From Mycobacterium sp. DL440 (GTDB lineage Bacteria > Actinomycetota > Actinomycetes > Mycobacteriales > Mycobacteriaceae), in contig NZ_CP050191.1 in assembly GCF_011745145.1 (NCBI RefSeq), positions 372,001 to 436,000 on the forward strand: 64,000 nucleotides of DNA, written 5' to 3'. The first letter of the stretch is position 1. Each line of letters opens with the position of its first letter. The notes below the pieces were generated by a model. It did no database searches, was not told the DNA's origin, and worked only from the letters and a program-made list of their open reading frames with translations. The position numbers and the translations under genes were made by a program. Shown one piece after another: positions 37,582 to 45,889 of this stretch.

Positions 37582-38850
37582 TCAGTGAGCCCGGAAGATG
37601 ACGTTGAGTCGCTTGAGTCCGCGCAGCATGAAGCTGGGCTCGTACTCGTAGTCGTTATCGGCGGCGAGCTCGATCGAGCTGAATCGACAGGCGATGTCCT
37701 CCAAAGCGATTCGCGCCTGCAGCCGGGCCAGCGCGGCCCCCAGACAGGAATGGATACCCTGGCCGAATGCCAGGTGCGTCCTGGCATTCGGGCGGTCCGG
37801 GTTGAACTCCTCGCTGTCGTCGTACTGCGCCTCGTCCCGGTTGGCCGAACCGAACACCAGCACCACCAGTGAACCGGCCGGAATCGTGTAGTCACCTAGG
37901 CGCGCTTCGGCCTTGGTGATGCGGAACATCGACTGCACCGGGGTGAGGAAGCGCAGCGCCTCCTCGACGAGCAACTCGGAACGGGCCGCCGGATCTTCCT
38001 GCAGCCAGCGCCACCACTTGGGATTCAGCGCGAGCTGGTGGAGCGTGCCCGTCATCAGCTTGCGCGAGGTCTCGTTTCCGGCGATCAGGATCTGCTGGAT
38101 GATGCTCAGCGCGGCGCCGGTGGTCAGCGGTTCGTCGTCGTTGGCGTTGGACGCCTGCACGAGACCGGTGATCAGGTCGTCCTGTGGATTGGTGCGGCGA
38201 TCGGAGAGTTCGGCGGCGAAGAAACGCTGGTACTCGAGCAGGCTGCGAGCTTGCTCCAGTGCACCGGCCTCGTCGATCTCGGCGCCGATGGTCAACGCGA
38301 ATTGGTCGGACCAGCGCCGGAAATCGTCGATGCGGTCGTCGGGAACGTTGAGTGCTTGGGCGATGATCCGCAGCGGCAACGGCGCGGCGAACTGTTCGAC
38401 GATCTCCACCGGTTCGTCGGTCGGCAGCGTTTCGAGTAGTTCGCCGACGACAGAGCGGATGCCCGGTTCGCGCTGAGCGACGAAGCGCGGGGTGAACGCG
38501 CGGGCGACCATCCGGCGGTAGTAGTGGTGGTCGGGCGGGTCGGCGGTCAGCAGCGTCGGGATCATGTCCCAGCCCTGTCCCTTGAGCTCTTCGACCTCCT
38601 CGGCCACCGAGGGCGGCGGCGGCATCTGCGGCAGGCCGAACGCGGACGAGAACACCTCGTGGTTGGTCAGGGCCGCAGAAACCAGCTCCCGGGAGGTCAC
38701 GAACCACATTCCCCGCTCGGCGACGAAGTGCACGGGTGCCTCCCGGCGCAGCGCCTGGTGCCAGGGGTGCGGCTCCTGCATCGTCTGTGGATTCAGCGGG
38801 TCGAACGATGTGATCGGGCAGGTGGCGGGCGGGCTGGTGATGTCGGTCAA
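37582..38850 (-). CDS. Cytochrome P450 heading the mce operon
   Basis: A 422-residue soluble bacterial cytochrome P450. The haem-binding loop is FGQGIHSCLGAALARLQ with Cys369; the I-helix has IAGNETSRKLM, with the oxygen-activating A/G-x-x-T pattern; the ExxR region is EEALRFL. The TTG start at 38850 has GGAGA 6 nt upstream; an in-frame extension to 39363 overlaps the divergent SDR gene and is rejected. First gene of the leftward operon, so it probably hydroxylates the compound taken up by the Mce system. Electron donors could be the ferredoxin at 50672 or one encoded elsewhere. Confidence 0.92.
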   Translation of the reverse strand: MTDITSPPATCPITSFDPLNPQTMQEPHPWHQALRREAPVHFVAERGMWFVTSRELVSAALTNHEVFSSAFGLPQMPPPPSVAEEVEELKGQGWDMIPTLLTADPPDHHYYRRMVARAFTPRFVAQREPGIRSVVGELLETLPTDEPVEIVEQFAAPLPLRIIAQALNVPDDRIDDFRRWSDQFALTIGAEIDEAGALEQARSLLEYQRFFAAELSDRRTNPQDDLITGLVQASNANDDEPLTTGAALSIIQQILIAGNETSRKLMTGTLHQLALNPKWWRWLQEDPAARSELLVEEALRFLTPVQSMFRITKAEARLGDYTIPAGSLVVLVFGSANRDEAQYDDSEEFNPDRPNARTHLAFGQGIHSCLGAALARLQARIALEDIACRFSSIELAADNDYEYEPSFMLRGLKRLNVIFRAH

Positions 38851-38901
38851 GGCCGTCTCCAGGGTTGATGGGCGGGCTGCCCGGGGTTTGAATATATCCA
38901 C

Positions 38902-38927
38902 TTGACTAATTGGTGGACCAATATAAT
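38902..38927. promoter_or_regulatory. Divergent promoter and palindromic operator of the catabolic island
   Basis: ATTGGT-GG-ACCAAT (38909-38922) is a perfect palindrome flanked by TTGACT (38902-38907) and TATAAT (38922-38927). Minus-strand TTGGTC and a TATATT-type -10 serve the P450 side. A TetR gene lies four genes away on the right-hand operon and is the likely binder. Short ACCAAT half-site also appears before the gene at 44920. Confidence 0.6.
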
Positions 38928-38983
38928 AGTGAGATGGGTCATAGGCAAGGCCGAATGTGAGCACCCGGAAGGCGAGGGAAACG

Positions 38984-39790
38984 GTGCCGACAGCAGTGGT
39001 GACAGGAGCCGGCAAAGGTATCGGCCGGGCCATCTCGGAACGCCTCGCGGCAGACGGGATGGACGTGGTGGTGGTCGACATAGACCAGGCTGCCGCTGAA
39101 AAAGTGGCCGCTGCGGTCGGGGGTCGAGCGGTCGCGTGCGACGTCACCGATGAGCGGTCGGTGTCAGCGCTGGCGGACGCGGTAGGCCAGATCGGCGACA
39201 TCGATGTACTGGTCAACAACGCCGGGATCTGGCGCTCACGAACCCTTGCCGAGAGCACCGTCGACGAGGTCGACGCCGTGCTGCGGGTCAACGTGCTCGG
39301 CAGTTGGCTGGTCACCCGCGCATTGCTCGACACCTTCGGGCCCGGTGGCGGCGCGATCGTCAACCTGACATCGGTACTGGCCGAGCTCGGCGGTGCCGGG
39401 CGCGGGATCTATCCGGCATCGAAAGCCGCGCTGGTCGCGCTGACCAAACAGATGGCAACGGAGTATGCCCCTCAGGGGATCCGGGTCAATGCCGTCGGCC
39501 CCGGCCTGGTCCTGACCGACGGCACGGCGCGCGAGTTCGCCGACTCGGGGTTGCGTTCGGCCATCGGTGAGTCGATGCCGCTGGGACGCCTCGGCGAACC
39601 GGCCGACATCGCGGCGGCGGTGGCCTTCCTGGCCTCGGCCCAGGCCGGCTACATCACCGGCCAGGTGCTCTACGTCGACGGGGGATGGGGCATCAACGGC
39701 TCGGCCTTCATCGGCACCGCCGTGCAGGAATACCTGGCGGGCCTGGCTGAAACACCCCTGAAGGCAACCCTGACAGAGGAGGCAGTGTGA
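38984..39790 (+). CDS. Short-chain dehydrogenase/reductase
   Basis: A 268-residue classical SDR. It has the cofactor loop TGAGKGIG, NNAG, catalytic Ser in LTSVLAELG and the YPASK (Tyr-x3-Lys) pair, and the C-terminal VLYVDGGW. The acidic residue after the second strand (VVVVDID) suggests NAD. The GTG at 38984 follows GAGGGAA; an upstream GTG at 38957 is possible. First gene of the rightward operon; likely oxidises an alcohol made by the P450 or Rieske enzyme. It overlaps the next start by 4 bp. Confidence 0.9.
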   Translation: MPTAVVTGAGKGIGRAISERLAADGMDVVVVDIDQAAAEKVAAAVGGRAVACDVTDERSVSALADAVGQIGDIDVLVNNAGIWRSRTLAESTVDEVDAVLRVNVLGSWLVTRALLDTFGPGGGAIVNLTSVLAELGGAGRGIYPASKAALVALTKQMATEYAPQGIRVNAVGPGLVLTDGTAREFADSGLRSAIGESMPLGRLGEPADIAAAVAFLASAQAGYITGQVLYVDGGWGINGSAFIGTAVQEYLAGLAETPLKATLTEEAV

Positions 39791-41196
39791 CCCGGGCAAC
39801 CGAGAGAGCGGACAACGAGGTGGGCAGGCCGGGGGAGGCGCGATCGTCGGGACCGACGGTGCAGAGCCTGCTTTCCCACGACACCCGGGAAGTACCCGCA
39901 CCGCTGTTGGAGGAGTCCTACGAGTTTCTCGGGTCGGCCGATATCGACAAGGATCGCTACTTCACCGCGGAGTTCCACCGGCTCGAGGTGGACCGGATGT
40001 GGAACAAGGTGTGGCAGTTCGCCTGCCGTGAGGAGGACATCCCCGAACCCGGGGACTACTACGTCTACGACCTGGCCGACATGTCGCTGATCGTGGTTCG
40101 CACCGCTGTCGGTGCGATCCGGGCTTTCCACAATTCCTGCCTGCACCGCGGTACCCGGCTGTGTGACGATGCCGGCCGGGTCAACCAGTTGCGCTGTCCC
40201 TTCCATGGTTTCACCTGGAGCCTGGAGGGCAACCTCACCGATGTGCCGGGCCGGTGGGACTTCCCGCATGTCGACGACGCGTCCTTTGCCCTGCCGGAGG
40301 CCCAGACCGCGACCTGGGCGGGGTTCGTCTTCGTCAACCCCGACCCCGCAGCGCCCCCGCTGTCGGACTATCTGGGCGATCTGGAAAAGCATTTCGCGCC
40401 CTTCAACCTGCAGGACCGGTTCAAGGCGATCCACGTCGCCAAGGTCGTCGACTGCAACTGGAAGGTCGGCATGGAGGCTTTCCTGGAGTCCTACCACGTC
40501 ATCGCCACGCACCCTCAACTGCTGGAATACCTCGGGGACGCCAACACCCAGTACGACATCTACACCCGGTCCGACGGCCTACCCGGGTTCAACCGGATGA
40601 TCACGCCGCAGGCGACCAGCAGCCCGCACCTGGAACCGCTGGAGCCCCAGGACGTGCTCGACGCCATGTTCCGGGACTTCTTCCCCGAGGGCGTCGGGGC
40701 GTTCGAGGTTCCGGACGGCCAGTCGGCGCGTCCCATCGTGGCCGCGGCGATGCGTGACAACCTCGCGCAGACCACCGGCGCCGACCTTTCCGGCACCAGC
40801 GACTCGGAGATCGTCGATGCGATCCAGTACTTCGTGTTCCCGAACATGGTGCCCTGGGCGGGCGTCGGTGCCCCGCTGACCTACCGGTTCCGGCCATATG
40901 GCAACGATCCCGATCGGTGCATTTTCGACATCATGATGCTGATTCCGTTGCCTGCGGGTGTGCCCAAACCCAAGACGGCGCCGCCACATTGGCTCGGGGC
41001 CGACGAGGACTACAGCGCCGCGCCCGAGCTGGGTGGGCTGTGCGCGGTGTTCAATCAGGATCTGTCGAATCTGCCCCGGGTGCAGCGCGGTCTGCGGTCG
41101 ATGACCAAACCCGGTGTGACGCTGGCAAATTACCAGGAAGTCCGGATACGTCAGTTTCACCAGGATCTGGATCGGTACCTCGCCAGTGACGACTGA
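39787..41196 (+). CDS. Rieske non-haem iron oxygenase, alpha subunit
   Basis: A 469-residue ring-hydroxylating-type oxygenase. The Rieske [2Fe-2S] ligands are Cys118-x-His120 and Cys137-x2-His140 (CLHRGTRLC, CPFHGFTW). The mononuclear-iron region contains ESYHVIATHP. There is no beta-subunit gene nearby, so it may be a homotrimer. Electrons could come from the plant-type ferredoxin at 50672. GTG start coupled to the SDR stop. Substrate unknown; family members hydroxylate aromatic rings, carnitine-like compounds or terpenoid and sterol side chains. Confidence 0.9.
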   Translation: MTRATERADNEVGRPGEARSSGPTVQSLLSHDTREVPAPLLEESYEFLGSADIDKDRYFTAEFHRLEVDRMWNKVWQFACREEDIPEPGDYYVYDLADMSLIVVRTAVGAIRAFHNSCLHRGTRLCDDAGRVNQLRCPFHGFTWSLEGNLTDVPGRWDFPHVDDASFALPEAQTATWAGFVFVNPDPAAPPLSDYLGDLEKHFAPFNLQDRFKAIHVAKVVDCNWKVGMEAFLESYHVIATHPQLLEYLGDANTQYDIYTRSDGLPGFNRMITPQATSSPHLEPLEPQDVLDAMFRDFFPEGVGAFEVPDGQSARPIVAAAMRDNLAQTTGADLSGTSDSEIVDAIQYFVFPNMVPWAGVGAPLTYRFRPYGNDPDRCIFDIMMLIPLPAGVPKPKTAPPHWLGADEDYSAAPELGGLCAVFNQDLSNLPRVQRGLRSMTKPGVTLANYQEVRIRQFHQDLDRYLASDD

Positions 41197-41878
41197 ACTG
41201 CCGTTGAGCACCCCGCCGGCCACCGCGCTGCGCAATGATGTTCCGATGAGCGAGGTCACCAGCACCCGATCGGGACCGGGCCGGCCGGCGGGCACCGACA
41301 GCGTGGACACCCGGCAGCGGGTGCTCGACGCCGCATGCCAATGTTTCGCGCAGTACGGCTACGGACCGGCGACCAACAACCTGATCGCGGAGATGGCCGG
41401 GGTCACCGCCGGTTCGCTGCACTACCACTTCGGATCCAAGAGCAATCTGTTCGAGGCGGTCTGCGATTACGTGTACGGCAAGATCGTCGCCCGCTCAGTG
41501 GATGCGCTGGCCGGCCCGCACTCGGTGCGCGGCTTGTTGCGGGCGGTGCTTGCCGAATCGATGCGGATCAACCATGAGTCACCAGAGCTGGCCGGTTTCG
41601 TGGCCACCGCCCCCATCGACGCCCGGCGTCATCCAGAGTTGTCCGAGGCGTTCGCCAAGCAGGCCGAGGCAATGGGCAACACGCTGGCGCAGGCGGTGAC
41701 TGCCGGGCAGCGCGCGGGCCTCATCGCCGAGGGGCTGGATGCGGTCGCCGTCGCGGGCATGATCAGTGCCATTGTCGACGGCTTCGCCCACGCCGCGGCC
41801 AACACCGACGTCACCGCGATGGACTCGATGAACGAGCTGTTCGGACGGTTGCTCCTCGAATCCGACGGTGTGCCGTAG
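41186..41878 (+). CDS. TetR-family regulator
   Basis: A 230-residue TetR repressor. The helix-turn-helix lies at about residues 65-95 (NNLIAEMAGVTAGSLHYHFGSKSNLFEAV). The C-terminal ligand domain is helical. The GTG at 41186 overlaps the oxygenase gene by 11 bp; an ATG at 41246 would give a more usual 210-residue protein and neither has a good ribosome-binding site. Embedded in the rightward operon, it probably represses the divergent promoter at 38.9 kb. Confidence 0.9.
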   Translation: MTTELPLSTPPATALRNDVPMSEVTSTRSGPGRPAGTDSVDTRQRVLDAACQCFAQYGYGPATNNLIAEMAGVTAGSLHYHFGSKSNLFEAVCDYVYGKIVARSVDALAGPHSVRGLLRAVLAESMRINHESPELAGFVATAPIDARRHPELSEAFAKQAEAMGNTLAQAVTAGQRAGLIAEGLDAVAVAGMISAIVDGFAHAAANTDVTAMDSMNELFGRLLLESDGVP

Positions 41879-41881
41879 TCG

Positions 41882-43264
41882 ATGCTCACCACGCCCAGAC
41901 CCGACTGCGCGGCAACGGTTGTCCGGCTGCGCCAAACCTTCGACAGTGGGAGAACTCTCGACCTGGACTGGCGCCGCGCCCAACTGCGCGCACTCGCCAC
42001 GATGCTGACGGACAACGGCGATGCCATCGTGGACGCGGTCGCGGCAGACCTGCGCCGCCCGGCGTTCGAGACCTGGCTCGCCGAGATCGTCGCTACGGTG
42101 AACGAGGCTCGCTACGCGGCCAGGCACCTGGGCCGGTGGACCAGACGCAGGCACCGGCTGCTGGAGTGGACACAGCTACCGGGCCGGGCCTGGATCCAAT
42201 ACGAGCCCTACGGCACGGTCTTGATCATCGGCCCGTGGAACGTCCCGTTCCAACTCAGTCTGACGCCGGCGATCGGGGCGATCGCGGCGGGAAACACCGT
42301 GGTGGTCAAGCCATCCGAACTTGCACCGGCTTCCTCGCGGCTGATGGCCGAGCTGATACCGCGCTACCTCGACGCCGAGGCGGTGGCCGTGGTCGAGGGC
42401 GACGGCGCGGTCACCCAGGAGCTGATCGCGCAGGGGCTGGACCGGGTGCTGTTCACCGGTGGCACCGCGACCGGCCACAAGATCATGGCGGCCGCGGCCG
42501 ACCATCTGACCCCGGTCACCCTGGAGTTGGGCGGTAAGAGCCCGGTGATCGTGGCCGACGACGCCGATGTCAAGACCGCCGCACGCCGGATCGCCTGGAT
42601 CAAGTTGATGAATTCCGGTCAGATATGCATCGCACCCGATTACGTCCTGGTGCATGCGGCCGTGCGGGATCGGTTCGTCGAGGAGATCCGGGCGGCCATC
42701 GCGAATTTCCGGACCGGGGTGCCGACCGGGTTGCCGATCGTCAACGAACGTCAGTTCGCCCGCCTGGCGGGCGCGTTGGCCGCCACCGAGGGTGAGGTCG
42801 TCGTCGGTGGGGGCACCGATGCCGAGCGGCTGGAGATCGAGCCAACGGTTGTCGTCGAACCCCATCCGGATGAGCCGCTGATGACCGACGAGATCTTCGG
42901 CCCCGTCCTGCCGGTGCTGACCGTCGAATCGGTCCAGCAGGCGATCGAGTTCGTCCGACGGCGACCCAAACCCCTTGCCGCATATCTGTTCACCGCCTGC
43001 AAAGCGACCCGGGAGCGGGTCGTCCGGGAGGTTCCGGCGGGCGGGATGATGATCAACCAACTACTGCTGCAGGTGGCGACGGCGAAGATGCCGTTCGGTG
43101 GGGTCGGACCGTCGGGGATGGGCGCCTACCACGGCAGGTTCGGGTTCGAGGAGTTCAGCCACCGTAAATCGGTGCTGGCCAAGCCAACTCGCCCGGATCT
43201 GACGGCGATGTTCTATCCGCCCTACACGGACAAGAGAATGCGGCTGCTGCGGCGGTTGGCGTGA
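41882..43264 (+). CDS. Aldehyde dehydrogenase (coniferyl-aldehyde type)
   Basis: A 460-residue ALDH of the shorter class-3 or coniferyl aldehyde dehydrogenase type. It has IIGPWNVPFQLSLTPAIGAI, the general-base stretch [11 protein letters not shown] and the catalytic Cys in NSGQICIAPDY. It begins 3 bp after the TetR stop. Carotenoid-cleavage oxygenases release aldehydes, and one is encoded immediately downstream, so oxidation of its product to a carboxylic acid is the obvious role. Confidence 0.93.
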   Translation: MLTTPRPDCAATVVRLRQTFDSGRTLDLDWRRAQLRALATMLTDNGDAIVDAVAADLRRPAFETWLAEIVATVNEARYAARHLGRWTRRRHRLLEWTQLPGRAWIQYEPYGTVLIIGPWNVPFQLSLTPAIGAIAAGNTVVVKPSELAPASSRLMAELIPRYLDAEAVAVVEGDGAVTQELIAQGLDRVLFTGGTATGHKIMAAAADHLTPVTLELGGKSPVIVADDADVKTAARRIAWIKLMNSGQICIAPDYVLVHAAVRDRFVEEIRAAIANFRTGVPTGLPIVNERQFARLAGALAATEGEVVVGGGTDAERLEIEPTVVVEPHPDEPLMTDEIFGPVLPVLTVESVQQAIEFVRRRPKPLAAYLFTACKATRERVVREVPAGGMMINQLLLQVATAKMPFGGVGPSGMGAYHGRFGFEEFSHRKSVLAKPTRPDLTAMFYPPYTDKRMRLLRRLA

Positions 43265-43306
43265 GCCAGACGATTTCGTAAGACAGATCGTGACGATGGA
43301 GAATCC

Positions 43307-44764
43307 ATGGATACCAGCCTTCTTCGGGACAGCCCTTTTCTGACCGGCCATCACCAGCCCAATCGCATGGAGGTTGACGCCCCGGATCTGGTGGTCCGCG
43401 GTGAGCTGCCGCAGGACCTGGCCGGAGTGTTCTACCGCAACGGTGCCGAGCCGCTGTACCCGCCGACCGACGAGGACTATCACTGGTTCGACGGTGACGG
43501 CATGGTCTACGCGTTCTTCCTCGAGAACGGCCGGGTGTCCATGCGCAACCGTTGGGTGCGCACCGACAAGTTCCTGCTGGAGCAGGGGGAGGGCCGCCGG
43601 TTGTTCGGCGTGCTGGGCAATCCGATGACCACGGATCCGAAGACCTTGGGCACCCGCTACAACACCGCCAACACCAACGTCATCATCCACGGTGGCAGGC
43701 TGCTGGCCCTGATGGAGGGCGCACCGCCGGTGGCCCTGGATCCCCGCACGCTCGACACCCTGGGCGAGGAGACCTATGGCGGCCTCATCACCACGACGTT
43801 CTCGGCGCACCCCAAGGTCGACCACGCCACCGGCGAGCTGATCAACATCGGCAATGCGGTGCACGGCCTGGGCGGGGACGCGGTGATCCGTTACGACGTC
43901 ATCGATTTCGATGGCGTTCCGGTGGTCACGGAGCTGATTCCGGTACCGCACATGACGATGCTGCACACCTTCTTCGTCACCGAGAACTGGGTGGTGTTCC
44001 CCGTCATGCCGCTCGAGCTGAGCCTTCAGCGGGCCATGCGCGGCGGACCGATGACGGCCTGGGTGCCCGGCCGGCCGAGCAAGCTCGGACTGATGCCCCG
44101 GCGCGGGACCGCTGCCGACGTGCGCTGGATCGAGGTGGAGTCGCGGCACATGCTGCACGAGGCCAACGTGTGGGAGAACGAACAGGGCCACATCGTCGCT
44201 GATGTGGCTGCCGCGGAGGGCACTGCACTGTTTCCCGACGTTGACGGCAACCGCGCCAGCCACGCGGATACCCAGCAGAGCTTGCGGCGCTGGACGATCG
44301 ACCCGCATGCGACGTCGGACACCCTCAACGAAGAGATCATCAACGACCGTGACATCCAGTTTCCGCGACCCGACGACCGCTTGATGGCACAGCCCAGCCG
44401 GTATGCGTTCGCCAACAGCAATCTGAAATCACGCGATGGCCGGGTCGACGGCATGGATTCGGCATTGCGCGTCGACACCGTGACCGGGGCCGAGGATCTC
44501 TATCACTTCGGTGCCGGGGCTGCCGCCGGCGAACTCATCTTCGCTCCCCGGGTCGGCAGCACCAACGAACTCGATGGTTACGCACTGACATTGGTGCATC
44601 GGGACGGCGCTAGGGAAAGCGAACTGGTGGTTTTCGACGCGGCTGACATCGCCGGCGGTCCGATTGCCAGTGCCGTCATTCCGTTCGGTGTGCCCAGTGG
44701 ATTCCACTGCAGCTACTACAGCGTGGACAGCCCGCTGTACCGGCAGGCGTTCCTTCGACGTTGA
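43307..44764 (+). CDS. Carotenoid-cleavage-type oxygenase (CCO-2)
   Basis: A 485-residue non-haem iron dioxygenase, paralogue of the gene at 26136. Four iron ligands are visible: His168 (FSAHPK), His220 (MLHTFF), His284 (LHEANVW) and His467 (GFHCSY). It also has GVFYRNGAEP, HWFDGDGM and RYNTANTN. Unlike CCO-1 it sits in the rightward operon, next to ALDH. Two family members in one Mce-linked island suggest successive or differently specific cleavages. Upstream ribosome-binding site is AGAATCC-like and weak. Confidence 0.9.
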   Translation: MDTSLLRDSPFLTGHHQPNRMEVDAPDLVVRGELPQDLAGVFYRNGAEPLYPPTDEDYHWFDGDGMVYAFFLENGRVSMRNRWVRTDKFLLEQGEGRRLFGVLGNPMTTDPKTLGTRYNTANTNVIIHGGRLLALMEGAPPVALDPRTLDTLGEETYGGLITTTFSAHPKVDHATGELINIGNAVHGLGGDAVIRYDVIDFDGVPVVTELIPVPHMTMLHTFFVTENWVVFPVMPLELSLQRAMRGGPMTAWVPGRPSKLGLMPRRGTAADVRWIEVESRHMLHEANVWENEQGHIVADVAAAEGTALFPDVDGNRASHADTQQSLRRWTIDPHATSDTLNEEIINDRDIQFPRPDDRLMAQPSRYAFANSNLKSRDGRVDGMDSALRVDTVTGAEDLYHFGAGAAAGELIFAPRVGSTNELDGYALTLVHRDGARESELVVFDAADIAGGPIASAVIPFGVPSGFHCSYYSVDSPLYRQAFLRR

Positions 44765-44817
44765 CTCTGCGGTGAGGGCGCGGGCTTCTCGTGCTTGTGC
44801 GCCCTGCACGCAGAGTC
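44763..44817. repeat. Long nested palindrome after CCO-2
   Basis: Outer arms GACTCTGCG (44763-44771) and CGCAGAGTC (44809-44817) enclose inner arms GGGCGC (44776-44781) and GCGCCC (44799-44804). It overlaps the CCO-2 stop codon. No T-tract is present. It could be a terminator or a dispersed palindrome, with an architecture like the element at 5475-5530. Confidence 0.7.
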
Positions 44818-44855
44818 AGTGAGCGCGGGCCCACCCCGGGAGTCGAAAACCGCCG

Positions 44856-44909
44856 TTGACATGGCGAAGTGATCTCTGTTACTAATTAATTATCTGACCG
44901 ACCAATAGA
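44856..44909 (+). promoter_or_regulatory. Internal promoter before the E1 alpha gene
   Basis: TTGACA (44856-44861) with TACTAA 18 bp downstream (44880-44885) resembles a sigma-A promoter. It is followed by an AT-rich stretch and GACCGACCAAT, which contains the ACCAAT half-site of the operator at 38909-38922. The 155-bp gap 44765-44919 holds no gene. Confidence 0.5.
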
Positions 44910-44919
44910 TGGGAAGCTG

Positions 44920-45885
44920 ATGACGCCAGGGACGGCCGAGCTGGTGCAGATCTTCACCACCGCCACGCGGATCAAGGTGTGCGACGAGAAATTCCGGTCT
45001 CTGATCCTGACCGGGCAGGTCAGCGCCCAGTATTACTCACCGCGCGGGCAGGAGATCGTGTCCTCGTCGATCGGCGCGCTGCTGCGTCCGGACGATTATC
45101 TGGTCACCACCTATCGCGGCCTGCACGACCAGCTCGCCAAGGGTGTGCCGATGCGGGAGTTGTGGGCCGAGTTCTTCGGCAAGGCCACCGGCACCTGCAA
45201 GGGCAAGGGCGGCCCGATGCACATCACCCACCCCGAGTCCGGACTGATGGTCACGACGGGAATCGTCGGCAGCGGCCTGCCGATCGCCAACGGCCTGGCT
45301 CTGGCCTCCCAACTGCAGGGCGGCGACCGGGTCACCGTCGTCAACTTCGGTGATGGCGCCACCAACATCGGGGCATTCCACGAGGCCTGCAACCTGGCGT
45401 CGCTGTGGAAGCTGCCGGTGGTGTTCTGTTGCCACAACAACCGATACGCCGAGCACACCTCTTTCGAGGGCGGCACCAGCGTGGACCGGGTGGCCGACCG
45501 GGCGGCGTCCTACAAGATGCCCGGTGTGCGGGTCGACGGCAACGACCCGGTGGAGATGTACGGCGCGGCACGCACCGCGATCGACCGGGCCCGGGCCGGC
45601 GAAGGCCCAACACTGCTGGAAGCCATGACCTTCCGGTTCTACGGCCATCAGATGTCGGATCAGAACGAGTACATGAAGCCCGGCGAGCTCGACGCCGGAC
45701 GCGCCGCCGACCCGGTGCTTCGGTTGCGGGCCAAGCTGATCGAAGTTCGGGTGCTCACCGAGGACGAAATCACCACCATCGAGGCGCAGGCAAAGGCCGA
45801 AGTGCAGGATGCATTCGAGTTCGCCGAATCCAGCCCGGTTCCCGAGCTTTCCGAGCTCCTGACCGACGTCTACCAAGGGGTGTGA
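44920..45885 (+). CDS. TPP-dependent dehydrogenase E1 alpha (2-oxoacid/acetoin type)
   Basis: A 321-residue alpha subunit of a thiamine-diphosphate E1, closest in size to acetoin dehydrogenase AcoA. The TPP motif runs from GDGATNIGAFHE (about residue 144) to CCHNN (about 172); GGPMHITH and RFYGHQMSD are also typical. Together with the beta subunit it cleaves a 2-oxoacid or an alpha-hydroxyketone/diketone and passes the acyl group to a lipoyl arm. A lone lipoyl domain is encoded at 52664 but no E2 catalytic domain or E3 is nearby. ATG start after GGGAAG. Confidence 0.9.
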   Translation: MTPGTAELVQIFTTATRIKVCDEKFRSLILTGQVSAQYYSPRGQEIVSSSIGALLRPDDYLVTTYRGLHDQLAKGVPMRELWAEFFGKATGTCKGKGGPMHITHPESGLMVTTGIVGSGLPIANGLALASQLQGGDRVTVVNFGDGATNIGAFHEACNLASLWKLPVVFCCHNNRYAEHTSFEGGTSVDRVADRAASYKMPGVRVDGNDPVEMYGAARTAIDRARAGEGPTLLEAMTFRFYGHQMSDQNEYMKPGELDAGRAADPVLRLRAKLIEVRVLTEDEITTIEAQAKAEVQDAFEFAESSPVPELSELLTDVYQGV

Positions 45886-45889
45886 GGCC

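Noticed and set aside
38851..39363. N-terminal extension of the P450
   Set aside because: It covers the promoter and the divergent SDR gene and has no family similarity.
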